DNA of 64,000 nt from Bacillota bacterium (GCA_023433505.1 JAEZCO010000052.1:1-64000); one strand, 5' to 3'; numbered from the stretch's first letter, positions 26,129 to 36,406 are shown. The notes: generated from the sequence alone by a model not told the origin. Numbers and translations: made by a program.

Positions 26129-26740
26129 CTATTTTACTGACACATATTCGTTATTTTCTATATAAAATCTCCAAAGATAATCCTTGGCTTCCCCGGCATA
26201 ATCAACCCCTATCCGTTTGGAGGATACCATACCGAATTTTTCATTTTCTCCTTCTGTCACATACAGCTTACTGCCGCACAAATCTTCCCCGTTTAAGCTT
26301 TTATCAATTAAAAGGGCCTTGCATAATTTCCCCGGTCCATTGCTCAACCCTTTTATCTGGCTTTTAGTTAGCTGACCATATGTCTTTACAAACCGGTTTT
26401 GGGCCATGGAATCCAGTCCTTCGACAGGTTCGGCAGCCCTAATCAAAACAGCTTGAGGAATTCCCTCTTCTCTGGTAACTATATTGAAACAATAATACAT
26501 GCCGTAAACAAGAAATACATATGAAAATCCCGGCCCTCCATACATGACTTCAACTCTTGAGGTCCTTTTCCCTCCGTAGGAATGGGCAGCCTTATCTTCA
26601 ATCCCCATATACGCTTCGGCTTCAACGATTTTTGCGGAAATTTTTTGTCCGCCTGTTTCGTGTACAAGCACCTTTCCCAGGAGTTCTTTGGCAACGATCA
26701 AGGAATCTCTATTATAAAATTCTCTGCCCAGTGTTTTCAT
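26129..26740 (-). CDS. 3-methyladenine DNA glycosylase (AAG/MPG family)
   Basis: About 203 residues, normal for bacterial AAG proteins. Family motifs: REFYNRDSLIVAKELLGK at the start, VEAEAYMG with the catalytic Glu, GGPGFSYVFLVYGMYYCFN, and RAAEPVEG. It excises alkylated purines to start base excision repair. GAGGAG lies just upstream of ATG 26749 and ten bases before ATG 26740; I prefer 26740. The longer frame to 26848 has no family similarity. Stands alone on the minus strand. Confidence 0.92.
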   Translation of the reverse strand: MKTLGREFYNRDSLIVAKELLGKVLVHETGGQKISAKIVEAEAYMGIEDKAAHSYGGKRTSRVEVMYGGPGFSYVFLVYGMYYCFNIVTREEGIPQAVLIRAAEPVEGLDSMAQNRFVKTYGQLTKSQIKGLSNGPGKLCKALLIDKSLNGEDLCGSKLYVTEGENEKFGMVSSKRIGVDYAGEAKDYLWRFYIENNEYVSVK

Positions 26741-26900
26741 TCTATTCATGCTCCTCTTAAATAAAAAAAATGTCCCCTTTCTTTTTGGTATCCTTGAGTC
26801 ACCAAACAACAAAAATCCAAAAGAAAAAGAGTTCATTGCTGAACTCAATTATATCAGTTTCAGTATTGTATAGTCAATTTTTACCTGTTCAAATTATCCC

Positions 26901-28790
26901 TCACGCCTGGATTGATAAGGCATAATTAATTAACGCTTCAAGATTAATTCCACTTTCCCACGGACGGCAAAATGTCCCGCTGGGGATATCACTGTCATAA
27001 TATTCATTCCATAATCCGGTCGAATCAAGAATGGAAAGCGTCCTCTCATATAGTTCATGCATCAGCGGATTTTTGAGTGCTGCCAGCGTATTCAAAAACA
27101 GCCCGTAATCATATCCGGTACACCGATTCCGATCATTGCCGGAAGAAATCTTCCCTGTCTCTTTATAGACCTGAATAACCTTGGTCACAAAGCCTTCCAG
27201 CTCCCTTTTGCTTAATATATCGCTTCCAATATAAAGAGGCATCAAGCCGGCTGAGTTCAGGTAATACCGTTTCCTTTCGGGCTTCAGGGTTTTATTGCCG
27301 TTGAGACAGTCAGGACAGACATAGCTTCCGTTCTCATCCCTTTCCATCCAGGTCATGTTGAAGCTGCAGATTTCACAGGCTCCATGCCTGAATCTTGGCA
27401 GCTCCCCCGTCGACGCTCGCTGTGGTTGGTTTGTGGCAAGGAGGCCGTCGTTCCAGAAGTTTTCATGAAAATGCGCCCTGGTTTCCTTCAAAATTTCCGT
27501 GTTTTCCTTCAATAGGCCTCCGGTCCATAAACTTTTCCTGCATGCCCAGTCCAGAAGCTTCCCGCCGCCGGTTATGAAAAGCAGCGTAGCTTCCATGGAA
27601 CCGTCAAAAATTGCGCTTCTCGGCAGTATTCCTCCCGCGATGTAAGTTTCATCCCCATTAAACGGCAGCATGTGGTCAACAAGATATTTCGTCTGCGTAT
27701 TCCACGCCCATTCCAGCATGGGAAAAATATCCGTCAGATATTTTTCATCCCCCGTCTTTTCAAAATAGTCGAATGCTTGAATAATAAGATACCCTGTTAT
27801 TTCTACGCCGTCGTTTTCATGAATGTGAAAAAATCCGTCCACGCCGATTGCCTGAGCCGTACAGATACGGCCATGCCTTTGCCATATCCTCCAGTAAAAA
27901 TCCAGTATTTGTTTGGCTTCGTCAATATAGCCCAATTTCAGCAGACATCTAGATACTCCATATTGATCCCTGACATATCCGAGATGGAACGGATATCCCG
28001 CAACCACTCCGCCCTCAACGCCTTGTTGTACTTTTATGGCTACGGCGGCAGTATCAATTGTATCCAATAGCAAATCCCTGTTTGGCGTCTCTTCAGGAAT
28101 TATTTTCGTGAAGTCATATCTTCTGTCCGTATATCTGCTCCACCAGACCTTTGTACGGTTTAACAGCAATTCATACGGGATGCCGAGAACGTTTTCCGCA
28201 TTCAAGATGCACTCGGGATAAGATGGCCCCCCAATAAAATAGATAGTACTTTCGCCCGGAGTACAGCGGATCTCCCAGGTATTCTGGCCCGCGCCCTCAT
28301 TTACGCACACATCGCCTTTAAACAAAATCTGAAAATTGACTCTGAAAGGACTTGGATATTGATTATAGAACTTTATGCCTGATTCACCATAGGCCAGCAG
28401 TCCGTATTGAAGGCCAAATTCTTTAAAGCTCCCGGTGTTGTTTACGGAACTGATGGCTTCATCACAGCAAAGCGTGAAGCTGCAGGCTTGGGTAAGCTTT
28501 ATGTTTCTTACGACGCATGGGCTCTCACTGTCTGCAAAATCAGTTATTTCGCCGGCAAGTCCTCCGTCTTTGATGATCTGATGCTTCCATACCGCAGTAC
28601 CTGCCTCTCTTTCTGACCTTATTTCAACCTCCGGTGAAAAGGAAGATAAAAGTTTGATAAACGATGGAGAGCTGTACGGAGGGCCAAATAATTGCGTAAT
28701 GTCCGCGCCCTTCCCATAAGCGATTATTCTTCCATTTCCCGTACAATGGATTCCTTGAGTCCTGTTAAAATCACGATTGTCAAATTTCAT
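26901..28790 (-). CDS. Six-hairpin glycosidase-type protein
   Basis: About 629 residues, no signal peptide. The N-terminal ~230 residues look like a beta-sandwich. The rest has an alternating helical pattern of an (alpha/alpha)6 barrel with YPFHLGYVRDQYG, a D/E-rich HENDGVEITGY and FNGDETYI, as in GH15-like or related families. A CEIC..C...C..C stretch (about 470-505) could bind zinc, which is unusual for this fold. ATG 28790 follows GGAGGAATGCAGC; the GTG at 28805 is upstream of that site. Likely degrades an imported oligosaccharide. I cannot assign a GH family. Confidence 0.6.
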   Translation of the reverse strand: MKFDNRDFNRTQGIHCTGNGRIIAYGKGADITQLFGPPYSSPSFIKLLSSFSPEVEIRSEREAGTAVWKHQIIKDGGLAGEITDFADSESPCVVRNIKLTQACSFTLCCDEAISSVNNTGSFKEFGLQYGLLAYGESGIKFYNQYPSPFRVNFQILFKGDVCVNEGAGQNTWEIRCTPGESTIYFIGGPSYPECILNAENVLGIPYELLLNRTKVWWSRYTDRRYDFTKIIPEETPNRDLLLDTIDTAAVAIKVQQGVEGGVVAGYPFHLGYVRDQYGVSRCLLKLGYIDEAKQILDFYWRIWQRHGRICTAQAIGVDGFFHIHENDGVEITGYLIIQAFDYFEKTGDEKYLTDIFPMLEWAWNTQTKYLVDHMLPFNGDETYIAGGILPRSAIFDGSMEATLLFITGGGKLLDWACRKSLWTGGLLKENTEILKETRAHFHENFWNDGLLATNQPQRASTGELPRFRHGACEICSFNMTWMERDENGSYVCPDCLNGNKTLKPERKRYYLNSAGLMPLYIGSDILSKRELEGFVTKVIQVYKETGKISSGNDRNRCTGYDYGLFLNTLAALKNPLMHELYERTLSILDSTGLWNEYYDSDIPSGTFCRPWESGINLEALINYALSIQA

Positions 28791-29062
28791 GCTGCATTCC
28801 TCCACGCGGACATTATGATTGATTTTTTACGGCGAATCAGCCGATTTTATGATTATAGTAGCGTTTTGAGGCCGGTATTGCAATGGACTGCAAAGATAAC
28901 ATGATGGATTAAAACGACATTATACAGGCTAAGCAATTGGTTGAGTATAGATTTGAGAACGGTGGAATCAACCTTAAGGGAATGGCGCTCCAGCCCGGAT
29001 TTAATGACCCCCTGCTGCTTCTCACGGAACACTGGAGCGCATATAAAAAAGTTAACCGGCAG
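28791..29062. other. Gap between glycosidase genes with a long-spaced inverted repeat
   Basis: GCGCTCCAG (28985-28993) and CTGGAGCGC (29032-29040) are perfect 9-bp mirror images 38 bases apart. No T-run follows, so it is not a clear terminator. No gene or clear promoter is visible. Confidence 0.4.
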
Positions 29063-32000
29063 TCATGCTTTACCGCAGCTGCAGATACTGACAAAGGGTT
29101 CCTTAAGCAGACCGGAAGGAATCAGCATATACTCTTGCGCAAACGCCTCTCCTTCCGTCACAAAGCTATACGGTCCGTAAGCTCCGGCCAATAAAGGAAG
29201 CTGATGAAGCGGTCCGAAGGTGTTTCTGCGGGTAAGAACGGCCTCGACAATTACCGGTCCTTCCGCATCCAGTTCCTCCGTAATATCCGCTTTATACGGC
29301 TGCCATGCCACCATTTTTTCCTTGCCGTTTTTTGAAAGCACCTTGATGCAGGCCGCTTCAAAGTGTTCAAAGGATAAAAAAGCCCTTTCACCCTTGCCTG
29401 GCTTTTCATCAATATTCATCCGGTAGCGTATTTTCCCTGAATAAAATGGCAGGCCTTGTTTTGTCAAATCCCCGATGGATAGTTTATCCCTGAGACCTGT
29501 TAGGGTGTTCTTATTTTTCTCGGCTACAACTCCAAAGGAACCAATGATGTAGAGCGTTTCCAGGTTTATTCCCCCATGGAAATCAACAACCAGTTCAACG
29601 GTATTACAGCCTGTCTTTAGAAGCTCTCCGGACAGGGGAATTTTACCGTAACACTTGTCAATCCACCAGCCATTTACCTTTTTGTGGTCTACATTCATCC
29701 CATTGACAAAGATTTCAAAGCATTCTGCTCTTTCAAGAATCAGCTCTGTCTGGCTTTCCGGAATCTTATCCACATTGAAAGCGAATTGAAGGGTCAGCCT
29801 GCCTTTTGCTTCGTAACTCTGCTTTTTGGCGAACCATGGCTGGAGCATTTCTCCTCCTCTTAAAGGCAGGCCATAGTGCCGTCTTACAGCCTGATCCACC
29901 TTTAAAATTTCCAATTCGTCCTGCCATTCTCCTTCATCATATTTATACCTTGCCATATCCAGCACACATACATTGGGTTCATCCAGTTCAAATTCATAGG
30001 GACCGTTCACCGGGCATCCGCGATTTTCAACCCACTTCTCCTTGTTTTGCAGTCCCGCAGCCGGTTCCTGGGTAATAACATAAAGATGCTCCCTGCAAGG
30101 CTCAAAATCAGTTGTTATTTCCATTACGCCCTCCTCTCCGGAGTTCATAACGGATACCCGTTCGCCTGTGGAGCACAGCCATTCCTCAGCATACCCGCTG
30201 AGCCCTATTTTGATTTTCGCATTTTTATAGGGCACTTCACGGTTTACATTCAAGCACATAAGATATTTATTCCTGCCGTCATCCCTCATCTGGCAGAATA
30301 CATCTTCTATCTCTTTCCCTTCGCAATCATAAACACCGATCTTTGTTGTCAAATATCCTGAAACGGCAGAGACAACACTTTCCTGCTGAAAGGCAATCTT
30401 TTCGGCATCCGGTGAGAAATTAAGTACCTCACGGGCTTCCAAAGCATCAAGGTGTGTAGGCGCCTCACCGATAATGACGATATTCCCTCCCGCCCGGGAG
30501 AATTCCTCTAAAAGCCTGACGGTTGAAGAACGGATAGTACCCATGCCGGCAATTATAACCACCTTATAGCCTGCTTCTCCGACCTTTAAAAGGACCTTGC
30601 CGTCAGCCTCCCTTTCAATGACGGAATGCCTGGAGAGGATATCTTCATCCCCATAATCAAAATCAATATGCGCGCCTGAAAGCCATTGAAACAGGTTTGC
30701 ATATTTCTCTTCCAGGGCTTTTATCTCCGGAGCTTCTGCCGAAAGCATTTTTGCCCATCCCGGATGCACCCGGCTCCAAACGCTTTCAACCGGATTGAGC
30801 ACAAGCACGTCACAGCACGGCTTTCCCTGGCTCATTAAAAGACCGATCCTGGAGAAATAATCTTCTACATACCCATACTCTTTCCACCAGGCAGACTGAT
30901 GAAGAATACTTGCAGGATAATCACGTTTTCCTTCACCTTCCATTGTATACCATGCTAAATGAGGGCATCGCAAATTGATGCCAAAGAGCGCCTGCCAGTC
31001 GCCGACGGCCTTATGGGCCTCAAAATTCATTTGCCAGCCCGTACAGCCATACAGCTCCGACAGAAGCCATTTTTTGCCTAGCTGTCTTGCCGCTGATGAA
31101 AGCTGCTTGGCAATCCAATAAGCCCTGTTGTTTTCCGTCAGCACGTCAACGCCGGGGTAGCCCATATGCTCATAATAGCACATCACCGAGCCACACATGG
31201 CTGTTTGCGCCGTAAGGCTGTCCTCATGAAGAATATGCCCCGTCAGCAGGATGTTGTTATTCTCACACCATTGATTGATAGGCTTTGCAAAATTGTCAAT
31301 AAACATTTGCTGCAGCAGCTCGACATAATGCCATTTGACCTGGGATATATCTTTACCGTCTTTTTTAAGAAATAATTCAGGCAGCTTATCGGTCAGGTCA
31401 TAGCCATACCTCTTTTGGAATTCCTCCGGCAGCAGGGACGTCCATGGCGCGCGCCATATATCGCCGTCATTGCCTGAACCAAATTCGTCCATCAGTGTTC
31501 CTCTGTGAGGTTCGTCGGTAAATATGCCCTTAATCGATTTACCCAGCCTGTTTCCGCATTTCTGCCTGTATTTTTCGTGGGTCAGCTCGATAAACCTTTC
31601 CGTAGCCTTTTTGTTCAATGTATCCACATAGGTATACCCGTTATAGAAACTCTGCTGCGAATGCTGAATGACTTTAAATACAAGCACCTGTTTCCCTCTA
31701 TAGCTTTCAGGCACCGTGCTTTGAGTTAGTCTTTCATACCCGTATATATCCAGACCTTCAAGTCTGCAGGCAAACGCTGCCGTGATGTCTGCACTCCATT
31801 TGAAATCTTCGGAGTCTTCCAAAATGCTGAGCCTAATGGACTTCATCCCGTATTCGGGATTCTCGGTAACCATCCCCCCGGCGGTCCCGCTTGGCCACCG
31901 GTCCTCGTCATACAGCCAGGCTTCCATGCCGAGCTTTTCCGCTTCGTCCGCGCAGGCATTGACAAGCTCGAACCATTCATCCCCAAGGTATTCGGTCTCA

Positions 32001-32170
32001 AGCCCGGTTCTCGAGTGCATGAAGAAACCGCCAAAGCCCATCTCCTTCATCACATGCACCTGCCGTAACAATTCCTCCTTTTCCAGCTTTCCGTTCCATG
32101 CCCAGAAGGGTTTTCCGCGGTATTCCGGCGAAGGATTGATAAAATCCATATGTAATTTGTCAATACCCAT
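29063..32170 (-). CDS. GH106-like alpha-L-rhamnosidase family protein
   Basis: About 1035 residues without a signal peptide. The N-terminus has PFWAWNGKLEKEELLRQ and GFGGFFMHSRTGLETEYL, followed by WLYDEDRWPSG, the hallmark of the large GH106-type rhamnosidases. KGIFTDEPH probably carries a catalytic acid. C-terminal beta-domains follow. The product should cleave terminal rhamnose from imported glycans, but distant members act on other sugars. ATG 32170 has TTAGGAG upstream. The longer frame to 32260 overlaps the upstream gene. Second gene of a minus-strand cluster. Confidence 0.7.
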   Translation of the reverse strand: MGIDKLHMDFINPSPEYRGKPFWAWNGKLEKEELLRQVHVMKEMGFGGFFMHSRTGLETEYLGDEWFELVNACADEAEKLGMEAWLYDEDRWPSGTAGGMVTENPEYGMKSIRLSILEDSEDFKWSADITAAFACRLEGLDIYGYERLTQSTVPESYRGKQVLVFKVIQHSQQSFYNGYTYVDTLNKKATERFIELTHEKYRQKCGNRLGKSIKGIFTDEPHRGTLMDEFGSGNDGDIWRAPWTSLLPEEFQKRYGYDLTDKLPELFLKKDGKDISQVKWHYVELLQQMFIDNFAKPINQWCENNNILLTGHILHEDSLTAQTAMCGSVMCYYEHMGYPGVDVLTENNRAYWIAKQLSSAARQLGKKWLLSELYGCTGWQMNFEAHKAVGDWQALFGINLRCPHLAWYTMEGEGKRDYPASILHQSAWWKEYGYVEDYFSRIGLLMSQGKPCCDVLVLNPVESVWSRVHPGWAKMLSAEAPEIKALEEKYANLFQWLSGAHIDFDYGDEDILSRHSVIEREADGKVLLKVGEAGYKVVIIAGMGTIRSSTVRLLEEFSRAGGNIVIIGEAPTHLDALEAREVLNFSPDAEKIAFQQESVVSAVSGYLTTKIGVYDCEGKEIEDVFCQMRDDGRNKYLMCLNVNREVPYKNAKIKIGLSGYAEEWLCSTGERVSVMNSGEEGVMEITTDFEPCREHLYVITQEPAAGLQNKEKWVENRGCPVNGPYEFELDEPNVCVLDMARYKYDEGEWQDELEILKVDQAVRRHYGLPLRGGEMLQPWFAKKQSYEAKGRLTLQFAFNVDKIPESQTELILERAECFEIFVNGMNVDHKKVNGWWIDKCYGKIPLSGELLKTGCNTVELVVDFHGGINLETLYIIGSFGVVAEKNKNTLTGLRDKLSIGDLTKQGLPFYSGKIRYRMNIDEKPGKGERAFLSFEHFEAACIKVLSKNGKEKMVAWQPYKADITEELDAEGPVIVEAVLTRRNTFGPLHQLPLLAGAYGPYSFVTEGEAFAQEYMLIPSGLLKEPFVSICSCGKA

Positions 32171-32192
32171 TCTTACAACTCCTAACTGTAAA

Positions 32193-34292
32193 CTATTCCG
32201 GGGAAGGGGGCGCATCAGGGGATATAAACCTGCAAAGATCCGTATCCTTCCCTTCTCCATACATCACCCTGAGACGCTTTATATATGCAAGCAAAGTGTA
32301 ATAAAAGCTTATAAGCGTACCCTGACAGCCTCTATCCGGCATAAGCTCCGCATGCTTCACCATGTACTCTTCGGCAAAGGACAGGGCTTCATCACATATC
32401 CGGCGTATTTCACGCCTTTCAGCTTCCTTCACTTCATCCTTTGTATTCATTCCGACGATATCTTTAACTTCCATTATCTTATCAATTGAACGTATATAGA
32501 TTGCGGAGCATTCGACACGGTTCAGCAGAAATTCAATATGCTCTCTGCCCCTTGGATTTTCCGTCGCACGGAGACATATTTCCAACTGAGGGATAATAAC
32601 AGCATAGTCTCTTTCAATTTGAGGGATGTCGCTCTTCTCCCATTCGGAGATATATCCAAGCTTCCCGTTTGCAACCCAGCAGCCTACAAAAGAAAAAGCC
32701 AGATTGCTGAGCTTCCTTACGTCAATTTCCGAAAGGTCGATGAGCTTCATTGCCTTGGCAAAATCTTTTAAAGGCTTGATACCGAGGTAACGGCCATAAA
32801 TCCGGTAAAACTCTTCAGAGCCGGCAGGCGCCAGCAGTGCTGCTTCCGCCACATAGCGCAAGGTCGTTTTGTTCTCCGACGTCCTCCAGTGATTTACCGC
32901 ATATCCCGCAATCTGCCCCGGGCTTTTACGCAGGAGATAGGACAGCAGATCATGATTCCCTTCAATGCTGTTTTGGAAGAGATACATGTCTCCGTCAAAT
33001 TCGCTCCAGCTATAAAACATCGATTTTAAGATATCCTCCCTTGTAAAGCCCATGTCAGCGATGGACTCATAAGCATTCCGGGCGCCATGGGACGGAAGGA
33101 AGGAGTAAGCGATATTTTCAGGTACAAAGCTCCGCAGGATCATCAGAGATATTTTCAAAGCCTCAATGTCCGTTGCGTATACTCCCAGTGTCAAAGCAGG
33201 TTTTCCCCTGCCTCTCCACCTTTCTTCCAGCGTGGTTAATACCTTCAGGTTTTCCGCAATATCAAAGGCTATCCCGGCGATCTCAATGGTTGACTCACTG
33301 AGCATGCTTTTAAAATTGGATTTCTCTACGAATTCGCTGCCATAAAGGTTTGAAAGCAGCTCCAGCACTTTTTCCCGAGGTGTGCTGCCCTCATATCCTC
33401 CGCATTCGCGGGTCATTAGTTCCAGCCTGTCAATACACGGATAATCTGCAATAATGGAGTTGCATATCTCTATCAAGTCATCATGGGTTTCACGGACATT
33501 ATTTTCGATGTCCCAGCCCTCAAGGGACAATTGCAGCTTCAGTCCGCAGTTTTTTGCCTCGGCAAAAACCTCCTGCAGCCAGTGGACAGCCAGATCGCTG
33601 CGTGTCTCAAGGTCGTCGAAGGCCGGCTCGATTTCCGGTATGCAAAAGGTCTCCTCATTTTTTATTTTGGCCCGCAGTAAAGGATGATCAGGAATCCTAT
33701 GCACCTGCCCGTAGAAAAACCAGCCGGCACGTATTTTTCTGTCCGGGAACTCAGCTCTATACCATTGCCCGTAATAGCTGTGGAAGGAAATGTGGTTGAA
33801 GCGCATCCGCGCAACATTTCTTATGTACTCCCGCGCATCTTCCAGGGTATAGGAGGAAATATCCATCGGGAAGTTGATGTGCTGCCGTATTCCTCTAGAC
33901 TTCACAGCCGGGCAGATTTTCTCGTCCCAGTTCAAAGTATCCTCCAGCAGCAATTCGGAGGGCAGAACAGGTCCCGTAATTTCAAACAGGAGGCCTGCTT
34001 TTTCAAGAAACGTGTACATTGCGCTTAGAACACAGGAGCTGTCCTCTCCCTGCAAGCTGACTTTAATTTTATCCGGCGCCTCATTCCGGCAGGAGATGGA
34101 AAAGGACTGATCCTTTAAACCCTTATTTACGATAAACTCAAAAAACCACTGCGCGGATTCGGAGCTCTCCTCCTCCTCCAGGCAGTGATTTCCATACCCA
34201 TTGAGAAAATAAATCAGTTCCGTTGAACCAAATTTTAAAACCGGGTCACTCAGGTCTGCTTTAATCGAATAGTTTATGTTATTCACCCCCAT
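32193..34292 (-). CDS. GH20/GH67-N-like glycosidase family protein, uncharacterised
   Basis: 699 residues, no signal peptide. Residues ~1-125 have the hexosaminidase/alpha-glucuronidase N-terminal fold pattern, ending SCVLSAMYTFLEKAG. A TIM-barrel-like region follows from SRGIRQHINFPMD (about 140) through MRFNHISFHSYYGQW and LQLSLEGWDIE. The C-terminal third is helical. I do not recognise a named GH family with confidence. It is 22 bases upstream of the rhamnosidase-like gene and probably co-transcribed. Confidence 0.55.
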   Translation of the reverse strand: MGVNNINYSIKADLSDPVLKFGSTELIYFLNGYGNHCLEEEESSESAQWFFEFIVNKGLKDQSFSISCRNEAPDKIKVSLQGEDSSCVLSAMYTFLEKAGLLFEITGPVLPSELLLEDTLNWDEKICPAVKSRGIRQHINFPMDISSYTLEDAREYIRNVARMRFNHISFHSYYGQWYRAEFPDRKIRAGWFFYGQVHRIPDHPLLRAKIKNEETFCIPEIEPAFDDLETRSDLAVHWLQEVFAEAKNCGLKLQLSLEGWDIENNVRETHDDLIEICNSIIADYPCIDRLELMTRECGGYEGSTPREKVLELLSNLYGSEFVEKSNFKSMLSESTIEIAGIAFDIAENLKVLTTLEERWRGRGKPALTLGVYATDIEALKISLMILRSFVPENIAYSFLPSHGARNAYESIADMGFTREDILKSMFYSWSEFDGDMYLFQNSIEGNHDLLSYLLRKSPGQIAGYAVNHWRTSENKTTLRYVAEAALLAPAGSEEFYRIYGRYLGIKPLKDFAKAMKLIDLSEIDVRKLSNLAFSFVGCWVANGKLGYISEWEKSDIPQIERDYAVIIPQLEICLRATENPRGREHIEFLLNRVECSAIYIRSIDKIMEVKDIVGMNTKDEVKEAERREIRRICDEALSFAEEYMVKHAELMPDRGCQGTLISFYYTLLAYIKRLRVMYGEGKDTDLCRFISPDAPPSPE

Positions 34293-34425
34293 GGCAGTAT
34301 CTCCTCGTACAAATCTTCAATATATGACGCCTTATTATATCGCCTTATTTACTCTGAGTATAGATCACTTTATACTTAATTTGAATGGCATATCTTTGTT
34401 TTTGCTTGCAGAATTTTAGATTCTG

Positions 34426-36261
34426 TCAGATTTTATTTGCCGGAAACAGGATACTTACAATGGTGCCCTGTCCCGGAACACTGGAGATGGTAATGCCGTA
34501 ATCCGCGCCATAGTGGAGCTTGATGCGCTTATTGACATTTTTCAAACCAATGCTTTTCATCGTGTTGCCGACGCCGTTGATATAGTCATTTATTTTCCTG
34601 ACCTGCTGCGGGTCCATCCCTTTGCCGTTATCGCTCACCTCGATGAGGATATCGCTATTTTTCTTTGCGCCCGTAACACGGATGACGCCTTCCTTTGAAC
34701 GGCTTGACAGGCCATGGTTTATAGCGTTTTCAACCAGGGGCTGCAAAATCAGTTTAATGGTATTGTATTCGCAAATTTCCTTATTGATATCGACAATGAT
34801 ATCAAACATGCCGGAAAAACGGATTTTCTGGAGCAGGATATAATCCATCAGATTATTGATTTCATCCTGAATCCTGACCACCTCTGTCTTGCTGTCTATG
34901 CTGTACCGGAGGATCTTCCCCAGAGACAGCGTCATTTCAGCCGTCTGATCGTCTTCGTTTATTTCCGCCATCATGTGGATGGACTCAAGGGTGTTATACA
35001 GGAAATGGGGATTGATCTGGTTCTGGAGCATTTGAATTTCCAGGTCCTTTTGTTTAATCCGATCCGTATATACCTCCCGGATTAATTTCTTGATCTTTTT
35101 TGCCATGCTGTTGAAGCCTTTGGCAAGCTGGCCTATTTCATTCCGGTTGGAGAATTTTATATTTACGTCAAAATCTCCTTTTTCAAATAATTTCATCAAA
35201 ATCACAAGCTTTTTCATCGGCACGACCATTCTTCTTGCAATGATCACCACCAGCAGCATTGCGATAAAAATCAGGGTGGCCGTGATGATAACGGTGGTTT
35301 TGCGCAGTTGGTTTATATTTTTGTTCAACTCGCTGATGGGAATAATATTAATGACCTTCCAGCCGGTCAACTCGCTTGTTTTTTGGCTGACAAGGTAATC
35401 CATCCCTTCAATGCTGAGATTCTGGTTTTCCGTACCTCCTTTGTCAACAAGGTTAAGGAGCTCCTTGTCGGCCTTTTTGGCAATATTGGCTTCATTGTTG
35501 TCATAGACAGTGTTTCCCTTTTTGTCAACGATCAGGATTCTTTGTCCGGGGACGATCACCATTTTTTCATAGACATTCTTCAGAAAAGAACTGTCGCAAT
35601 TCACCATAATTACCCCGACGATTTCGCTGTCCGCAAGCTTCAAAATGCCTCTGGCAACGGAGAAAACATAGACCGGGCCTTGCTTTTCCGCAATATTGGG
35701 GAGGGCAAAGGTACTCACGATCACAGGCTTCCCGAAAGCCCGGATGCTTTGTTTGAACCACTCCTCGTCTACCGGTTGAAAGCCTGAGGACAAAAGCTCG
35801 GCGCCGGATATTTTATATTCGCTTTTCCCTTGCAGGTTAAAGACAAATACGGAATTCGTATAGGTTTTATAATTTAAAATCTTGAAAGCCATTTGATCAA
35901 ATTGCTTTTTGAATTCCAGGGTATTGGTATTGGTTTTGCTAAATATTTGCAGATTATTGATAAAGGAATTGTAGATATTGTTATCGGGACCTTCGATCAA
36001 AGGGTATTTTGTAACATTGATGGTATCCTGGATGAATTCGTCAATTTTACTCACCGCGTTGCCGTTCATCTGGCTGATGGTCGTGAAGGTCGCCAGCTCT
36101 TTATCCGCTTTGAATTTTGAGAAGCTTATAAATGAAAGGAGTATAGTGATCAGAAATACAAATCCGAATGCAACAAACAATTCCATAATGATGGGCATGT
36201 TCTGAAGCTTTAGCTGCCGGCATATTTTTTTTATTTTGATGAACCTGCGCCTGCGGGACAT
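34426..36261 (-). CDS. YesM-type sensor histidine kinase (locus 2)
   Basis: 611 residues. Two membrane helices (about 22-45 and 325-345) bracket a large extracellular dCache-type sensor. HAMP follows, then INPHFLYNTLESIH (phospho-His) and a HATPase domain with PLVENAINHG and VSDNGKGMD. It pairs with the YesN-type regulator encoded divergently at 36407. Such kinases usually lie in one operon with their regulator, so the divergent arrangement is uncommon. GGGAGGAG precedes ATG 36261. Confidence 0.9.
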   Translation of the reverse strand: MSRRRRFIKIKKICRQLKLQNMPIIMELFVAFGFVFLITILLSFISFSKFKADKELATFTTISQMNGNAVSKIDEFIQDTINVTKYPLIEGPDNNIYNSFINNLQIFSKTNTNTLEFKKQFDQMAFKILNYKTYTNSVFVFNLQGKSEYKISGAELLSSGFQPVDEEWFKQSIRAFGKPVIVSTFALPNIAEKQGPVYVFSVARGILKLADSEIVGVIMVNCDSSFLKNVYEKMVIVPGQRILIVDKKGNTVYDNNEANIAKKADKELLNLVDKGGTENQNLSIEGMDYLVSQKTSELTGWKVINIIPISELNKNINQLRKTTVIITATLIFIAMLLVVIIARRMVVPMKKLVILMKLFEKGDFDVNIKFSNRNEIGQLAKGFNSMAKKIKKLIREVYTDRIKQKDLEIQMLQNQINPHFLYNTLESIHMMAEINEDDQTAEMTLSLGKILRYSIDSKTEVVRIQDEINNLMDYILLQKIRFSGMFDIIVDINKEICEYNTIKLILQPLVENAINHGLSSRSKEGVIRVTGAKKNSDILIEVSDNGKGMDPQQVRKINDYINGVGNTMKSIGLKNVNKRIKLHYGADYGITISSVPGQGTIVSILFPANKI

Positions 36262-36288
36262 AAAATATCTCCTCCCATTCTTCTTTAT

Positions 36289-36317
36289 ATTGTATAATTT
36301 CAGATTTACTTTGTCAA
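36289..36317 (-). promoter_or_regulatory. Promoter of the locus 2 kinase
   Basis: TTGACA (36317-36312) and TACAAT (36294-36289) on the minus strand with a 17-base spacer. The -35 box overlaps that of the divergent regulator promoter. Confidence 0.8.
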
Positions 36318-36338
36318 AAAGAGCCGATTGGGTATAAT
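36311..36338 (+). promoter_or_regulatory. Promoter of the locus 2 response regulator
   Basis: TTGTCA (36311-36316) and TATAAT (36333-36338) with a 16-base spacer. The -35 box shares five bases with the kinase -35 on the other strand, so only one promoter can be occupied at a time. Confidence 0.75.
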
Positions 36339-36406
36339 GTATTCAGAGCCAGTTATGTGTTAGAATTAAGTTGTCCTATTTTTTGACGGTAAAAAGGAGA
36401 AGGCCG

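Noticed and set aside
28985..29040. Terminator between glycosidase genes
   Set aside because: 9-bp arms are 38 bases apart and no T-run follows.
31782..32489. 235-codon plus-strand frame across two glycosidase genes
   Set aside because: Spans the end of one real gene and the start of another on the other strand; no domain.
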